DNA of 64,000 nt from Methylicorpusculum sp. (GCF_030651835.1 NZ_JAUSBX010000083.1:1-64000); one strand, 5' to 3'. Counted from the first letter of the stretch, positions 45,430-58,175 are shown. A program made the numbers and translations. Notes: generated from the letters alone by a model not told the origin.

Positions 45430-46848
45430 CTACCGAGCATCCTTGGAGGATTTCTTATCCTTTTTGTGGTGCCGCATCAAACGTTTTCGTTTTTCAATTT
45501 GCCGGTCCGAAAGTTTGTTTTTGATGCCCTGGAAAGGATTGGGCGGCGATTTGAATTCCAGACGAATCGGCGTGCCTTTTAACTTTAGCTGTTCACGGAA
45601 ATAGTTCATTAAAAAGCGCTTGTAAGATCCCGGCAATGAATCTGTCTGCGTTCCGTGAATGATGATGATGGGAGGATTTCTTCCGCCTTGATGCGCATAT
45701 TTAAGTTTTATGCGTCTACCGCTCACTAATGGCGGTTGATGTGTCGTTACTGCATCAATTAAAATCCGGCTCAACGTGGGCGTCGACATATCGATCATTG
45801 CCGCTTCGTAAAGCTCATGAACGACATCAAATAGTTTACCGACACCACTTCCGTGCAAAGCCGAAATAGGATGTTTCTGGGCAAAGTCAAGAAAAGACAG
45901 CTTGATATCCAGTTGCCGTCTGACCGTTACCTTTTGTTCTGACGTCAATCCGTCCCATTTATTCAAACCGATAATCAGTGCTCGACCCGCCTCTAAAATC
46001 AACCCCAAAAGATGCGCATCCTGATCAGTCACGCCTTCGCTGGCATCGATCAGGTAAATAACCACATTTGCTTTTTCTATGGCCTGCAATGACTTGATGA
46101 CACTGAATTTCTCGACCGTCTCCGAGACTTTGGCCCTGCGCCGCATGCCTGCAGTATCTATCAGGGTGAACTCGCGGCCGTTGCGTTCAAACGGTATATA
46201 GATGCTGTCCCGCGTAGTACCCGGCTCATCAAATACCACCACGCGTTCTTCGCCCAGAATTCGGTTGACCAGTGTCGATTTCCCTACATTAGGACGGCCA
46301 ACAATCGCGATACCTATGCCTCCGGCACTGACACCCTCGCCTTCCAAAGGCTCAGTCTCCGGTAATAATTCATCGACTTTTTCCAGCAATTCACTGACAC
46401 CGCGTCCATGTGCTGCGGCGATTTTGAAAGGCTCGCCCAAAGCCAAGGCATGAAAATCGGAAATGGCGTTATCGGCATGAATTCCGTCGACTTTATTGGC
46501 AACCAGAATGATCGGTTTATCCAATTTACGAAGCGAATCGGCTATCACTCGATCCGTGGCGCTAAGTCCTTCTCTGGCATCGACAATAAAGAACACCACA
46601 TCGGCTTCATTCAAAGCCACATCAACCTGTTTTTTGGCAAGACTCTCTATGCCTTCAGCCTCATCCGGAATACCTCCAGTATCGACCACCAGGCAATCGC
46701 GCTCTCCACGCTTGACCCGGCCATACTGTCTATCGCGGGTAAGGCCCGGATAATCGGCAACCAGCGCTTCACGGCTGCGAGTCAGATAATTAAATAATGT
46801 AGATTTCCCAACATTGGGGCGCCCGACCAGGGCAATTACAGGTAACAT
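45430..46848 (-). CDS. der: Ribosome-associated GTPase Der (EngA)
   Basis: The 472-aa double GTPase is essential for 50S subunit maturation. Two G domains are visible, each with GRPNVGKST (about residues 8-16 and 183-191) and G3/G4 motifs (DTGGI, NKVDG; DTAGM, NKWDG). A KH-like C-terminal domain and a basic tail follow. Two bases after bamB, in the conserved yfgM-bamB-der order. Confidence 0.95.
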   Translation of the reverse strand: MLPVIALVGRPNVGKSTLFNYLTRSREALVADYPGLTRDRQYGRVKRGERDCLVVDTGGIPDEAEGIESLAKKQVDVALNEADVVFFIVDAREGLSATDRVIADSLRKLDKPIILVANKVDGIHADNAISDFHALALGEPFKIAAAHGRGVSELLEKVDELLPETEPLEGEGVSAGGIGIAIVGRPNVGKSTLVNRILGEERVVVFDEPGTTRDSIYIPFERNGREFTLIDTAGMRRRAKVSETVEKFSVIKSLQAIEKANVVIYLIDASEGVTDQDAHLLGLILEAGRALIIGLNKWDGLTSEQKVTVRRQLDIKLSFLDFAQKHPISALHGSGVGKLFDVVHELYEAAMIDMSTPTLSRILIDAVTTHQPPLVSGRRIKLKYAHQGGRNPPIIIIHGTQTDSLPGSYKRFLMNYFREQLKLKGTPIRLEFKSPPNPFQGIKNKLSDRQIEKRKRLMRHHKKDKKSSKDAR

Positions 46849-46850
46849 GA

Positions 46851-48032
46851 TTATAAAGTTTTCGCCTTGAGTGCGGCCAGAGTGCCGTCTTTTGCATACA
46901 CATAAATGACATCATCAACCACAATCGGCTGCGCATCAATCGGTTCGTCAGTGATTCTGATTCTTGCCAGCTGCCTGCCATCGGTTTTAGAAAGCCAATG
47001 AACATAGCCTTCAAAATCACCTACCACGACATAATTTTCCAGGACAGCAGGTGCGGTTAATTTGCGCTGATGTAGATCGCTTTGCTTCCACAACGAAGCC
47101 CCGTTTCGCTGATCAAGCTGCCAAATATCACTGTTGACATCGGTTACATAAAGATAACGCCAGTCAGATCCCATTCCCCGGTAAGAGGAAATATCGGGAT
47201 TTCGCCAAATAACTTCACCTTGTTGCTCAATCACTGCGCTGGTTCCCCCTTTGTAGCTTGCCACGTAAATGGTGCCGTCAATAACCAGGGGATCGGCGGA
47301 TAAATCGACCAATCGCTCAATTTCCGAACGCCCGCCCGGTATCGCAATACTGGCATCCCAGACATGCTTGCCATCGTTTAGACGCAAGGAAACCAGCTTG
47401 CCATTCGCAAAACCGCAAATGACATTATTATTCACTACAACCGGATTCCCTGTGCCTCGAATGCTGAGCGCCGGCATAATCAGTTCGTAATCCCACAAAA
47501 GTCGTCCGGTAGACTCATCCAGCGCTATGACTTTTCCATCCGTCGTTCTGATTATCACAACGCCTTGTGCAATAACGGGCACCGCCGCCACTTCACTGGA
47601 TACGGGAAAGTTCCATAGTTCTTCACCATTCCAGGCATTCAAAGCCAACACCCTGGCATCACTGGTGCCAAACACCACAGTTCCAGTGCTTACCCCCGGA
47701 CCGCTTGAAAAAGGCATTTCAAGATCGGCATCCCAAACAGAATCGCCGCTGAGCAATTCAAACGCTTCCACTTCGCCTTCCATATCACCGGCAAAGATCC
47801 TGCCATCTTTAATGGCCGGCGCCAGCTTGAGAAAGTAATCTTTTGAGCCAACGCCAACACGCTCTTTCCAAAGCACTTCAATCTCGATTTCGGCGTTATA
47901 GTCCTGCAATTCATGAGGCGGATCCGTGTTATCCTCACCGCCTGTAAAATAATCGGTGATTCCGCTCAACGAATCCAGCGCAGTACATCCGTTTAGAGTC
48001 AGAGCGATCAGAACAATTAGAAAATGCTTCAT
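46851..48032 (-). CDS. bamB: Outer-membrane assembly lipoprotein BamB
   Basis: The 393-aa lipoprotein (lipobox LNGC) has an eight-bladed PQQ-like beta-propeller, seen as repeated W-x-x-x and GxxxALD segments such as [16 protein letters not shown] and LKAKTL at the end. It scaffolds BamA in outer-membrane protein insertion, working with SurA. Its ATG shares one base with the yfgM stop. Confidence 0.93.
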   Translation of the reverse strand: MKHFLIVLIALTLNGCTALDSLSGITDYFTGGEDNTDPPHELQDYNAEIEIEVLWKERVGVGSKDYFLKLAPAIKDGRIFAGDMEGEVEAFELLSGDSVWDADLEMPFSSGPGVSTGTVVFGTSDARVLALNAWNGEELWNFPVSSEVAAVPVIAQGVVIIRTTDGKVIALDESTGRLLWDYELIMPALSIRGTGNPVVVNNNVICGFANGKLVSLRLNDGKHVWDASIAIPGGRSEIERLVDLSADPLVIDGTIYVASYKGGTSAVIEQQGEVIWRNPDISSYRGMGSDWRYLYVTDVNSDIWQLDQRNGASLWKQSDLHQRKLTAPAVLENYVVVGDFEGYVHWLSKTDGRQLARIRITDEPIDAQPIVVDDVIYVYAKDGTLAALKAKTL

Positions 48033-48679
48033 TAAGGCTGGCTGGTTACGATGGCGGCTTCAGTTAAATCATCCAGTTTAAATCCCAATAGCGGCGATTT
48101 ATGTCCACTTCTTAGCGACGATTGATAAGCTGACCTCGCTTCATCCAATCGATCCAAAGCCACATACAAATCGCCTTTCAACTCGTCATAACTTCCGGAA
48201 AAGCTGCTCATTGATTTGGGCGTCACATCGGCAATCACTTGCAAGCCTTGTTCATATTCGCCTTTAGCCAGCATGACGCGAACCAGATTCAGTCTGGCTA
48301 CATGTGCTAGTTGCTCATCGGCTGAACTGACTACAGCTTGCAATACAGACTTTGCCTCATCCAGTTGACCTTGTTCGACTTTGATTTTGGCAAGCGTTAA
48401 GCCTGAGAAAGTTGCGTAGGGCGTTCCTTTGAACTGATCTCTGATTAATTGAGCAATTTTTTCAGCCGATTCGGTTTTTTCTTCCTTGATGGCCACCAGC
48501 AGTGATTCATATTGGACTGAAGCCTGCAAAGCCTGATCCTGCTTGTAATTTTGCCAGAAATTCCAGCCGAGTATCAAGGCAATGCCAATCACAATACCTG
48601 TTATGGTTGATTGGCCGTTTTCTGTCCACCAGCGCTTTGCAGCTGCGAGGCGTTCTTCTTCTGTTTCGTAGATTTCCAT
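48032..48679 (-). CDS. yfgM: YfgM-family ancillary SecYEG translocon subunit (TPR)
   Basis: The 215-aa protein has a cytoplasmic N-terminus (YETEEERLAAAKRWW), one membrane helix (about 22-42, ITGIVIGIALILGWNFWQ) and a periplasmic TPR region. YfgM joins PpiD at the Sec translocon to hand substrates to periplasmic chaperones. Position directly upstream of bamB is conserved. Confidence 0.9.
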   Translation of the reverse strand: MEIYETEEERLAAAKRWWTENGQSTITGIVIGIALILGWNFWQNYKQDQALQASVQYESLLVAIKEEKTESAEKIAQLIRDQFKGTPYATFSGLTLAKIKVEQGQLDEAKSVLQAVVSSADEQLAHVARLNLVRVMLAKGEYEQGLQVIADVTPKSMSSFSGSYDELKGDLYVALDRLDEARSAYQSSLRSGHKSPLLGFKLDDLTEAAIVTSQP

Positions 48680-48791
48680 GATGAGTCTTTATGGGTTAGG
48701 TTTTAAAGATACTTAATGGGTAAGGTGATTTTTTTATTGAAAGGTCTATAACTGTCTAGAGATCCAGTGTGCACTTTAAGGACGCTCTAAT

Positions 48792-50072
48792 CTAAGCCTT
48801 TTCCAGCTTAGTTTTGAAAAATTTGACTGCCTCGGCTAAAGACAGACTTTGCTGTTCGCCATCCTCTCTCAGAGACTTGATAGCCACCACGCCGCTTTCG
48901 GCTTCTACATCGCCAAAAATCAACGCAAATGCGGCTCCGGATTTATCCGCTTTTTTAAATTGGCTTTTAAAACTGCCGCCACCGCAATTGACCTGCAACC
49001 TGAGGTGGGGCATCTCATTTCTGATCTGTTCGGCAAATTGCATACCCACCGCTTCAGCCTTATCTCCGACCCGAATCATGTAAGCATCCAATGACGGCAA
49101 AACAGGAGGCTGAGGCAATGTTTCAAGCAGTGCTAGCAGGCGTTCCATTCCCATCGCAAAACCCACAGCATAATTGGCTTTACCGCCTAACTGCTCAATC
49201 AGGCTATCGTAACGGCCACCGGCGCAAATGGTTCCCTGGGCGCCAAGTTCATCCGTGACCCATTCAAAAACAGTTTTGCTGTAATAATCCAGTCCGCGTA
49301 CCAATCGTGTATTCAGTACATAGGGAATATCCAGGCTATCTAACAGACCGGTGAAACCCTTGAAATGTGCCTTGCTGTCCTCGCCCAAGTAATCCATCAA
49401 TTCAGGCGCTTTTGCTACTAAACTGCGCATGTCAGGATTTTTGGTATCCAGAATTCTAAGCGGATTGGTATTAAGTCTGCGATGACTGTCCTCATCCAGC
49501 TTATCCAGATGCTGACTGAAATAGTCCACCAGCGCAGCCCGATATACGGTGCGCTCATCAATAGTGCCTAACGAATTAATTTCGAGCTGAACTTTAGCGG
49601 TAATACCTAATTTTTGCCATAAGCGATAGGTCAGCAGGATCAATTCTGCATCAATATCCGGACCCGCCATACCATAGGCTTCAATGCCAAGCTGGTAAAA
49701 CTGCCGGTAGCGGCCTTTTTGAGGACGCTCATGCCTGAACATCGGGCCGTAATACCATAAGCGGTGAATCTGATTATGCAATAAACCGTGTTCCAGTGCC
49801 GCACGCAAACAGCCGGCGGTGCCTTCAGGGCGTAAAGTCAATGAATCGCCATTGCGATCATCAAAGGTATACATTTCCTTTTCGACGATATCGGTCACTT
49901 CGCCGATGGATCGCTTAAATAAATCGGTCTTTTCAACTATCGGCAATCTGATTTCATCATAACCATAAGCCGCCATCACCTCTCTGATGAGGTTTTCCGC
50001 ATAATGCCATAGGGGCGATTGATCCGGCAGAATGTCATGCATCCCGCGGATGGCTTGAATTTTATTTACCAT
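48792..50072 (-). CDS. hisS: Histidyl-tRNA synthetase
   Basis: The 426-aa class II synthetase shows the family segments [28 protein letters not shown] (motif 2 region), [16 protein letters not shown] and [16 protein letters not shown]. The anticodon-binding domain lies at about 325-420. It lies seven bases after pilW; the rodZ-ispG pair that usually intervenes is absent. Confidence 0.96.
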   Translation of the reverse strand: MVNKIQAIRGMHDILPDQSPLWHYAENLIREVMAAYGYDEIRLPIVEKTDLFKRSIGEVTDIVEKEMYTFDDRNGDSLTLRPEGTAGCLRAALEHGLLHNQIHRLWYYGPMFRHERPQKGRYRQFYQLGIEAYGMAGPDIDAELILLTYRLWQKLGITAKVQLEINSLGTIDERTVYRAALVDYFSQHLDKLDEDSHRRLNTNPLRILDTKNPDMRSLVAKAPELMDYLGEDSKAHFKGFTGLLDSLDIPYVLNTRLVRGLDYYSKTVFEWVTDELGAQGTICAGGRYDSLIEQLGGKANYAVGFAMGMERLLALLETLPQPPVLPSLDAYMIRVGDKAEAVGMQFAEQIRNEMPHLRLQVNCGGGSFKSQFKKADKSGAAFALIFGDVEAESGVVAIKSLREDGEQQSLSLAEAVKFFKTKLEKA

Positions 50073-50079
50073 GTCTTAA

Positions 50080-50847
50080 TTAGTGTGCTGTTTGGTCAGT
50101 GATGAGTTTTTTGGCTTCATCTGACAAGGGAAATTTATCGAATAATAGTTTTTTTAAATCATTTGCCGCAGCCACATTACCTAATGCTCTTTCGGTTTGG
50201 TAGGCATACCATAATGATTCCGATGAATGCTGGCTGGTCGCTAGATAGCGTTCCATGAAACCTTTAGCCGCCCAGTAATCACCTTTGTTGTAACTCAGCT
50301 TTTGCATTTCAAGTAAAACCGGTGCGTAATTGGACTGATACTGCATCGCTTGCCTGAAATAGGCTTCTGCCTCAAATAAATTACCTTTCTCACTCTCGCA
50401 GCGCCCGGCATTGGTTAATGCCAGCCACAGCCTGTCGTTGAGTGGATTGGCGAGCGCGTCTTTAAGATAAGACATACCCTTGTCATACTTTCCCCGCTCG
50501 CAAAGAAAACGACCGTAGTTGTTAAGTGCGCTCAAATCACCGGAATCAATGTCCAGCGCGTCTTCGTAATGCTCTTCCGCTTCATCGTATTGTTTGAGAC
50601 GCTCTGACAATACAGCCAGCGCATTATGAGCCTCGGCGTTATGAGAATCGAGCTTCAAGGCTTTTTTCAGGTTTAATTTTGCTTCGCTCAAGCGACCCAG
50701 ATTCAGATAACGCAAACCCAATTGCAGATGAATGGCTGATGCTTCTTCCTTGCTACGTTCAGGCCCGGACGTACTGCAGGCACTTAACGTGAGCATCAAA
50801 AGCCAGCCAGCCGCATATAAAGCGTGCCCGTTCAACCTATGCCGCAC
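50080..50847 (-). CDS. pilW: Type IV pilus biogenesis/stability lipoprotein PilW (PilF)
   Basis: The 255-aa TPR lipoprotein (lipobox LSAC) has about five TPR units starting near residue 35 ([51 protein letters not shown]). It is the pilotin for the PilQ secretin. The start overlaps the rlmN end by 11 bases, matching the conserved ndk-rlmN-pilW order. Confidence 0.92.
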   Translation of the reverse strand: MRHRLNGHALYAAGWLLMLTLSACSTSGPERSKEEASAIHLQLGLRYLNLGRLSEAKLNLKKALKLDSHNAEAHNALAVLSERLKQYDEAEEHYEDALDIDSGDLSALNNYGRFLCERGKYDKGMSYLKDALANPLNDRLWLALTNAGRCESEKGNLFEAEAYFRQAMQYQSNYAPVLLEMQKLSYNKGDYWAAKGFMERYLATSQHSSESLWYAYQTERALGNVAAANDLKKLLFDKFPLSDEAKKLITDQTAH

Positions 50848-51949
50848 GTTCTGAACCTTTCATGGCCAGCTTTAAATGTCTTCGCGTTTTATCCGCTACC
50901 CGGCCAACCAACTGGCCGCAAGCCGCATCAATATCTTCACCACGCGTTCTTCTTATGGTGGTCACCATGCCTGCGTTATGCAACACGGCACGAAACCGGT
51001 CTATCACTTCAGCACTGGAACATTCATAACGTGAATTCGGAAACGGGTTAAAAGGGATCAGATTAATCTTGGAAGGCACGGTCTTGAGTAATTTGATCAT
51101 CGCCCGTGCATCTTCAACCGAATCGTTAATCCCTGCCAGCATCACATATTCGAACGTGATCCGCCGCCGCGGCGCCAGCTTGACATTATCGCGGCATGCT
51201 TCCAGCAGTTCTTTGAGCGGGTATTTTTTATTGATCGGTACCAGCTCATCCCTCAATTGATCGTTCACCGCGTGAAGAGATACCGCGACACTGACATCAC
51301 ATTCCTGGGTCAGACGATACATCGCCGGCACGATTCCCGAAGTGCTGATCGTCACACGCCGCTTGGACAAGCCATAGGCAAAATCATCCATCATCAAGCG
51401 CATGGCCCGGACGACATTGTCGAAGTTGAGCAAGGGTTCGCCCATACCCATCATCACCACATTGGTAATTCTGTTCTCCAGGCCCAAACGTTTTTGCGCA
51501 AAATACAATTGCCCGACAATTTCCGAGGTACTCAGATTCCGGTTAAATCCCTGCTGAGCGGTTGAGCAAAACGTGCAGGCCAATGCGCAGCCAATTTGCG
51601 ATGACACACACAGAGTGCCGCGACTTTCCTCGGGAATAAACACCGTTTCAATGCGGTTGCCGCAAGCCGTCTGCAGCGCCCATTTACAGGTACCGTCAGT
51701 TGCAACTTGCTCGACGACGCACTCAGGAGGTGACAGGGTGCAATTTTCTTTCAAGTAAGTGCGTAATGACTTACTGAAATTGGTCATTTCATCAAAATCA
51801 TCAACACCTTCCTGATAAATCCATTTCATCAACTGGGTAGCCCGGAAGGCTTTTTCTCCGATTTCGACAAAAAAAGCCTCCAGGCTCTTTCTGTCAAAAT
51901 CGAGCAGATTGATGCTTTTAGGCTTATCGGGTGCGATTACAGAGTTCAT
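50837..51949 (-). CDS. rlmN: Dual-specificity 23S rRNA/tRNA adenine C2-methyltransferase RlmN
   Basis: A 370-aa radical-SAM enzyme methylating A2503 of 23S rRNA and A37 of some tRNAs. The cluster motif is in [12 protein letters not shown]; the methyl-carrying Cys lies in [11 protein letters not shown] near the end. ATG 51949 is chosen over the open frame to 52066, which would run far into ndk; even so, rlmN starts 26 bases inside ndk. Confidence 0.94.
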   Translation of the reverse strand: MNSVIAPDKPKSINLLDFDRKSLEAFFVEIGEKAFRATQLMKWIYQEGVDDFDEMTNFSKSLRTYLKENCTLSPPECVVEQVATDGTCKWALQTACGNRIETVFIPEESRGTLCVSSQIGCALACTFCSTAQQGFNRNLSTSEIVGQLYFAQKRLGLENRITNVVMMGMGEPLLNFDNVVRAMRLMMDDFAYGLSKRRVTISTSGIVPAMYRLTQECDVSVAVSLHAVNDQLRDELVPINKKYPLKELLEACRDNVKLAPRRRITFEYVMLAGINDSVEDARAMIKLLKTVPSKINLIPFNPFPNSRYECSSAEVIDRFRAVLHNAGMVTTIRRTRGEDIDAACGQLVGRVADKTRRHLKLAMKGSERAA

Positions 51950-52355
51950 CAGCAGAGAAAAAGAAAGCAATTTCTTCTTTGGCAGTTTCAGGCGCATCCG
52001 AACCGTGTACCGCATTTTCATCGATACTATCCGCAAAATCAGCGCGAATAGTGCCAGGCGCTGCATCTTTAGGGTTGGTTGCCCCCATCAGATCACGGTT
52101 TTTAAGAACCGCGTTTTCGCCTTCCAATACTTGGACCACAACCGGACCTGAAATCATAAATGAAACCAGATCGTTAAAAAATGGACGCTCTTTGTGAACG
52201 GCATAAAAGCCTTCGGCCTGCTCACGCGTTAAATGCAACATCTTTGAACCGACGATTCTCAGACCGTTTTTTTCAAAGCGGCTGACTATTTCTCCGATTA
52301 CATTTTTTGCAACTGCATCAGGCTTAATGATTGAAAAAGTACGCTCGACTGCCAT
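51924..52355 (-). CDS. ndk: Nucleoside diphosphate kinase
   Basis: The 143-aa enzyme equilibrates nucleoside di- and triphosphates. The catalytic His lies in the [12 protein letters not shown] signature near residue 117; [12 protein letters not shown] opens the protein. Its 3' end overlaps rlmN by 26 bases. First gene of the ndk-rlmN-pilW-hisS series. Confidence 0.95.
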   Translation of the reverse strand: MAVERTFSIIKPDAVAKNVIGEIVSRFEKNGLRIVGSKMLHLTREQAEGFYAVHKERPFFNDLVSFMISGPVVVQVLEGENAVLKNRDLMGATNPKDAAPGTIRADFADSIDENAVHGSDAPETAKEEIAFFFSADELCNRTR

Positions 52356-52411
52356 TCTGTATAAACTCCCGTTTAGTTAGTGTGTTAAATTGTATTTGCT
52401 CACCCCTTCAT

Positions 52412-52536
52412 TTATTGGGTGTAGGTGGTTGATTAAGGCTTCTGAAACAGGGATGTTACGATAGCTACGGGACATATTGATGCGTCCTTTTAAATCAAGC
52501 ACCTACGCCCACAATTCAAAGGAGGCGAGTAGTTAC
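52412..52536 (+). repeat. Repeat family B, full copy
   Basis: It runs from TTTATTGGGTGTAGGTGGTT to GGCGAGTAGTTAC, with internal inverted segments (GTAGGTGGTTGATT versus AAATCAAGCACCTAC). Nearly the same sequence lies inverted at 62656-62785. It sits in the leader region upstream of ndk. Confidence 0.75.
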
Positions 52537-52639
52537 GTTAAATTTTAGTATTTAATTTTTCGATTATATATGAGCAGACGGTTTCATAAGAATTAATCTG
52601 CTCGTGCACGATTTATAAAAAAGCCTCAACAGTTAGTTA

Positions 52640-53566
52640 TCAAGGCATATTATCGATATCAACGCCCTCTTTAACCGGCTCCATCAAATCTTCCTGAGTC
52701 ACACCCATCGATAAAACAATCGCACTGGCTATGAATATGGACGAATAAGTTCCGACCGTAATCCCCACCAACAGGGTAAGCGCAAAATTATGTATGGTTT
52801 GACCACCCAAAACGGCTAAGGCGACGACGACAATAATGGTCGTGAATGAAGTCATCAAGGTTCGGCTTAATGTTTCATTGATTGAAGTGTTAATTATGGT
52901 TATCGATTCTTCCTTTCTGAGCATTTTGAAATTGTCTCGAATACGATCAAATACCACAATCGTATCGTTGATCGAATAACCAACCACGGCCAAAACCGCT
53001 GCAAGGACCGTCAAATCAAATTCCAAGCCGAGTAATGAAAAGAAACCCATGGTTATGATGACATCATGAATCAATGCCACAACCGAACCCACAGAAAACT
53101 TGTACTCAAATCGCCAGGCCACATAAATCAGAATACCGAACATGGCGTAAAGCAGCGCAAGTCCGCCATCTTCTGCCAATTCGTCACCCACTTGTGGACC
53201 GACAAATTCAACTCGGCGCAATTCAGCCCGCTCTGAGGTTTTTTTATTGATTACTTCTAAAACTTTATTGCTAAGCTCGGAACTGCTGAGGCTTTCCTGT
53301 GGTTTTAAACGGATCAATACATCTTTGGTACTACCAAAATGTTGCACCAACGCATCACTGAAACCGCCTTCACCTAAGGCATTTCTAATGACGGACAAAT
53401 CGGCGGATTCCTTGTAGCCGACTTCAACGAGCGTACCGCCTGTAAAATCAATACCCATTTGCAGCCCTTGAGTTGCAAGCGAAATGATTGAAATCAGCAC
53501 TAACAGTCCTGAGACTATATAAGCCAGCTTACGCTTTCCTAAAAAATCGATATCTTTTATTAACAT
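52640..53566 (-). CDS. secF: Protein-export membrane protein SecF
   Basis: The 308-aa, six-helix subunit uses the proton gradient with SecD to complete Sec translocation. The N-terminal membrane helix is followed by MGIDFTGGTLVEVGY and, in TM4-TM5, the AAVLAVVGYSINDTIVVFDRIRDN motif. It lies 21 bases after secD. Confidence 0.95.
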   Translation of the reverse strand: MLIKDIDFLGKRKLAYIVSGLLVLISIISLATQGLQMGIDFTGGTLVEVGYKESADLSVIRNALGEGGFSDALVQHFGSTKDVLIRLKPQESLSSSELSNKVLEVINKKTSERAELRRVEFVGPQVGDELAEDGGLALLYAMFGILIYVAWRFEYKFSVGSVVALIHDVIITMGFFSLLGLEFDLTVLAAVLAVVGYSINDTIVVFDRIRDNFKMLRKEESITIINTSINETLSRTLMTSFTTIIVVVALAVLGGQTIHNFALTLLVGITVGTYSSIFIASAIVLSMGVTQEDLMEPVKEGVDIDNMP

Positions 53567-53587
53567 GAACTATTCCTCGTTCCCAGC

Positions 53588-55432
53588 CTAAATAGACAAT
53601 TTTTCGACGCGACGATTACCGTATATCCAGTTGATGAGCATGCGCGATCCCAATATGGCGGTAAACATGGACGATAAAATCCCGATAGACAGCGTGACAG
53701 CAAACCCTTTTACCGGCCCGGTACCAAAACCAAATAAAACCAGCGCCACTAGTAATGTAGTGATGTTCGAATCGAAAATGGTACCGAACGCTTTTTCGTA
53801 TCCTGCGAAAATACTGGCTTGAGGCGTGTTGCCATTATTGATTTCCTCTCGGATCCGCTCATTAATCAGTACGTTGGCATCCACCGCCATACCGATGGTT
53901 AACACGATACCGGCAATACCCGGCAAGGTCAGCGTTGCCTGTAACAGCGAGAGCAAGGAAATGATCAATACCAGATTGAACGTCAGTGCAAAATTGGCAA
54001 CCAAACCGAATATCTTGTAGTAAAACGCCATAAAGATCATTACGATCACAAAGCCGACGATAACGGAATTCATGCCTTGATCGATATTGTCCTGACCCAA
54101 ACTTGGCCCGATGGTCCGCTCTTCAATGATATCCACCGGGGCTGCCAGAGCGCCGGCGCGTAATAACAAGGCCAGGTTTCTGGCTTCCTGAGGATTATCC
54201 AGGCCGGTTGTCTGGAACCGTTTACTGAACGCGTCCCGAATGGTGGCAACACTGATCACCTTTTCGACTTTTTCTTTGGTACGCAGTTTTTCGCCGTTAA
54301 CTTCCCGTGTTTTTATTTTGTATTCAATAAATACAACGGCCATGGGCTTGCCGATACTCTCTTGAGTAACTTTGCCCATTTTCTTGGCGCCCACACCATT
54401 GAGGGTGATGAAAACGGCCGGAGAATTATTTTGATCAAGTCCTGATGAAGCGTCGACAATCTGGTCTCCGGTCACGATGACCCGGCTATCCAGCAAGATG
54501 GGATTGCCATTTTTCTCATAATATAAACGGCTGCCGATAGGCACGCGCCCCTGAACCGCCTTTTGAACATCGTGCTCGACATCCACCAACCGGTATTCCA
54601 GCGTTGCCGTAGTACCCAAGATATCTTTGGCACGTGCGGTATCTTGAACACCCGGCAATTGCACCACGATACGGTTGTCACCCTGTTGTTGAATAACCGG
54701 TTCGGCAACACCCAGTTCATTAACCCGGTTACGTAATGTTGTGATGTTTTGAGTCAGCGCAAACTTTTTAATTTCCCTTTGTTCGACTTCAGGAATAGTT
54801 AAAATCAGTTCATTTAAATTTTCTACCGATTCAAACTTCAAGCTGGACAGGTCTTTGTCAATTGCCTGAGTTGCAGCTTCCACTTCTTCGGCCGACTTGA
54901 GCTGAACCTTGATTCTGTCTTTATCTCTGCCAACAGACACATAATGCACTTTAGCCGTTCTTAAGGCCGTGCGCACATCATCGGTATAGCGTTCCTGAGC
55001 TTGTTTGATTGCAGCTTCCATATCCACTTCAAGCAAAAAATGAACGCCGCCTCGTAAATCCAGACCCAGATACATGGGTTTGGCACCGAAGGCATTTAAC
55101 CAGGCAGGCGTAGCTGGCGCCAAATTTAACGCAACCGTTACATTGTTACCCAGCTTATCGCGCAGAATATCAGCCGCTTTTAATTGGTCATTGGTATTTT
55201 CGAACCGCACCAGAGCCTGGCCGTTTTTATACTCGACCGATTTGCTATTTAAACCCGCTTGCTTCACATGGTCTTCTATTTGCTTGACTTGAGACTGCTC
55301 CAATGGGGTAGAACTCGATGAGACTTGAACCGAAGGATCGTCACCGTATAAATTGGGTAAAGCGTAGATTGAAGCAACGACGAGTATGATCAGGATCAGC
55401 CCGTTTTTCCATAATGGGAAATGATTTTGCAT
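53588..55432 (-). CDS. secD: Protein-export membrane protein SecD
   Basis: The 614-aa partner of SecF has a first helix (LILIILVVASIYALPNLYG), a large periplasmic domain starting with MYLGLDLRGGVHFLLEVD, and five further helices ending near residue 600. ATG 55432 (MQNHFPLWKNG) is preferred over the open frame from 55486. The gene order tgt-yajC-secD-secF is the standard one. Confidence 0.95.
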   Translation of the reverse strand: MQNHFPLWKNGLILIILVVASIYALPNLYGDDPSVQVSSSSTPLEQSQVKQIEDHVKQAGLNSKSVEYKNGQALVRFENTNDQLKAADILRDKLGNNVTVALNLAPATPAWLNAFGAKPMYLGLDLRGGVHFLLEVDMEAAIKQAQERYTDDVRTALRTAKVHYVSVGRDKDRIKVQLKSAEEVEAATQAIDKDLSSLKFESVENLNELILTIPEVEQREIKKFALTQNITTLRNRVNELGVAEPVIQQQGDNRIVVQLPGVQDTARAKDILGTTATLEYRLVDVEHDVQKAVQGRVPIGSRLYYEKNGNPILLDSRVIVTGDQIVDASSGLDQNNSPAVFITLNGVGAKKMGKVTQESIGKPMAVVFIEYKIKTREVNGEKLRTKEKVEKVISVATIRDAFSKRFQTTGLDNPQEARNLALLLRAGALAAPVDIIEERTIGPSLGQDNIDQGMNSVIVGFVIVMIFMAFYYKIFGLVANFALTFNLVLIISLLSLLQATLTLPGIAGIVLTIGMAVDANVLINERIREEINNGNTPQASIFAGYEKAFGTIFDSNITTLLVALVLFGFGTGPVKGFAVTLSIGILSSMFTAILGSRMLINWIYGNRRVEKLSI

Positions 55433-55510
55433 TTTATTATTCCAACGTAAACCGCGAACTAATGAGAGGCATAAACCCGCCTTCAATCACGCGTTAAAAC
55501 AGGATTGAGC

Positions 55511-55858
55511 TCAGATTTTAGGTTTTTTTGCGACGGCTTTGTAAGTGCCTTTTGGCATCAAATTAGCTATAGCATGGCGCTGAACTTGTATAAACGTATC
55601 GTCACCCACTTCCAGTTTGACAAAATTGTCGTCCATGTCGGCAACTTTGCCTAAAATTCCACCATTAGTGACCACTTCAACGCCTTTGCTCAGCGACGCG
55701 ATCATCTCTTTATGCTCTTTTGTGCGTTTGGACTGCGGACGCAGAAACAAAAAGTAAAAAAATACCAGAACGCCTAGCGGGAATATCAACCCTTCCAGAC
55801 CGGGCTGCTGAGATGCCGGTGCAGCCTGAGCTAATGCGTCAGAAATAAAAAAACTCAT
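55511..55858 (-). CDS. yajC: Sec translocon accessory protein YajC
   Basis: The 115-aa single-pass protein has its membrane helix at about 25-42 (LIFPLGVLVFFYFLFLRPQSKR) and a small cytoplasmic domain (GVEVVTNGGILGKVADMDDNFVKLEV). It associates with SecDF. Confidence 0.94.
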   Translation of the reverse strand: MSFFISDALAQAAPASQQPGLEGLIFPLGVLVFFYFLFLRPQSKRTKEHKEMIASLSKGVEVVTNGGILGKVADMDDNFVKLEVGDDTFIQVQRHAIANLMPKGTYKAVAKKPKI

Positions 55859-55902
55859 GGTTAACCTCTGTCGTAGTTATTGTTATTTAAAAAATTTCGC
55901 CA

Positions 55903-57075
<1,173 letters not shown>

Positions 57076-57197
57076 TTACCTTACTATACGCCCTTGAATC
57101 ACCCAATGACCTCGGCTATAGTTTTTGATCGCGATAAATGCTTGTTATCAGAGCAAGCCAGTCGGTTGGATTATTCTGCGTATCGACCTAAAAAGGC

Positions 57198-58175
57198 TCA
57201 GACTAGTTTGAATTTGTTCGCATGCTGCACGTAGATTCTCGATGGAATGTTCTCGGAGCTTTCGCCCTTTAGTACTGCCACAATATCTTTAGCGACTTTA
57301 TTGTCATCCACGTGATAAGAATGTTCGCTAATCCCTTTAACCACACCGCTCACATCCACAAGAACGACTTTGGCTGGCACCTGATGCGGCTTATTCGGCC
57401 CGTCATGTCCCAAGCGATCGGGATTACCCTTGGTGTGATCGCTGGTTTTAAGCGCCAAATCACCGCTGTTGAAATAAACGGTTATCCGCTGAGCCAGATC
57501 GGGCAAGCGCGCTAATTTGTGGTCAAATTCAAAGGTATCATTATCTTCATCAGCGGCTGTCAGCACGATGTTATCGAAGATACGCGACAAGGATTCGCCA
57601 TTGGCGATTTTCTTTGCCTGTTGTAACGCATGCCGCAACACATAATTACCCATGCTGTGCGCGATCAGATTGATTTTTTGCTGGCATGCTTCTTTTTTTG
57701 GTGCGCCGTGTAAAAAGCTGGATAGTTTCATCAATCCACGGGCAAAGGCATAACCGGAAGCTTCGGCATCATGGCGATCATTAAAATATCGGGTTATTTT
57801 TCCATCCGAAGGCCAGGAAAATACGAAAATATTGGGTTGATAAGTATTGCCGGAAATTTTTAAGTAACGTTCGCCCATTTTGGCGGCGGATTCGACTGCC
57901 GCCTTAAATGAAACATTGAAGCCATGGATAAAAATCAGAGAATCGACAGAATCGGCTTTCATGCTTTGACGTAATTCATCGAATAAAGCCTCTGATCCCT
58001 GACTGGCATTATCCGGCAATATTTGAATCGATTTTGAATCCAGCTTGCCTTTTTTAACGTCAGCCTGTCCAAAACGAAGATCCCCTAATCCGGTATCAGA
58101 AAAACCCTTGCCAAAATCAGTCGGCGTTTGAGCATGGTTAGGGTTACGATTGGTTGCAAAATAGACGGTCGCCAT
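57198..58175 (-). CDS. Alpha/beta hydrolase (DUF900 family)
   Basis: The 325-aa protein begins MATVYFATNRNP, typical of DUF900 hydrolases. An oxyanion strand IFIHGFNVSF is followed by the nucleophile elbow IAHSMGNYVLRHAL (S174), then probable acid in ADEDNDTF and His in the GISEHSYH segment near the C-terminus. Natural substrates are unknown. ATG 58175 has GGAGG seven bases upstream. No signal peptide is evident. Confidence 0.85.
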   Translation of the reverse strand: MATVYFATNRNPNHAQTPTDFGKGFSDTGLGDLRFGQADVKKGKLDSKSIQILPDNASQGSEALFDELRQSMKADSVDSLIFIHGFNVSFKAAVESAAKMGERYLKISGNTYQPNIFVFSWPSDGKITRYFNDRHDAEASGYAFARGLMKLSSFLHGAPKKEACQQKINLIAHSMGNYVLRHALQQAKKIANGESLSRIFDNIVLTAADEDNDTFEFDHKLARLPDLAQRITVYFNSGDLALKTSDHTKGNPDRLGHDGPNKPHQVPAKVVLVDVSGVVKGISEHSYHVDDNKVAKDIVAVLKGESSENIPSRIYVQHANKFKLV

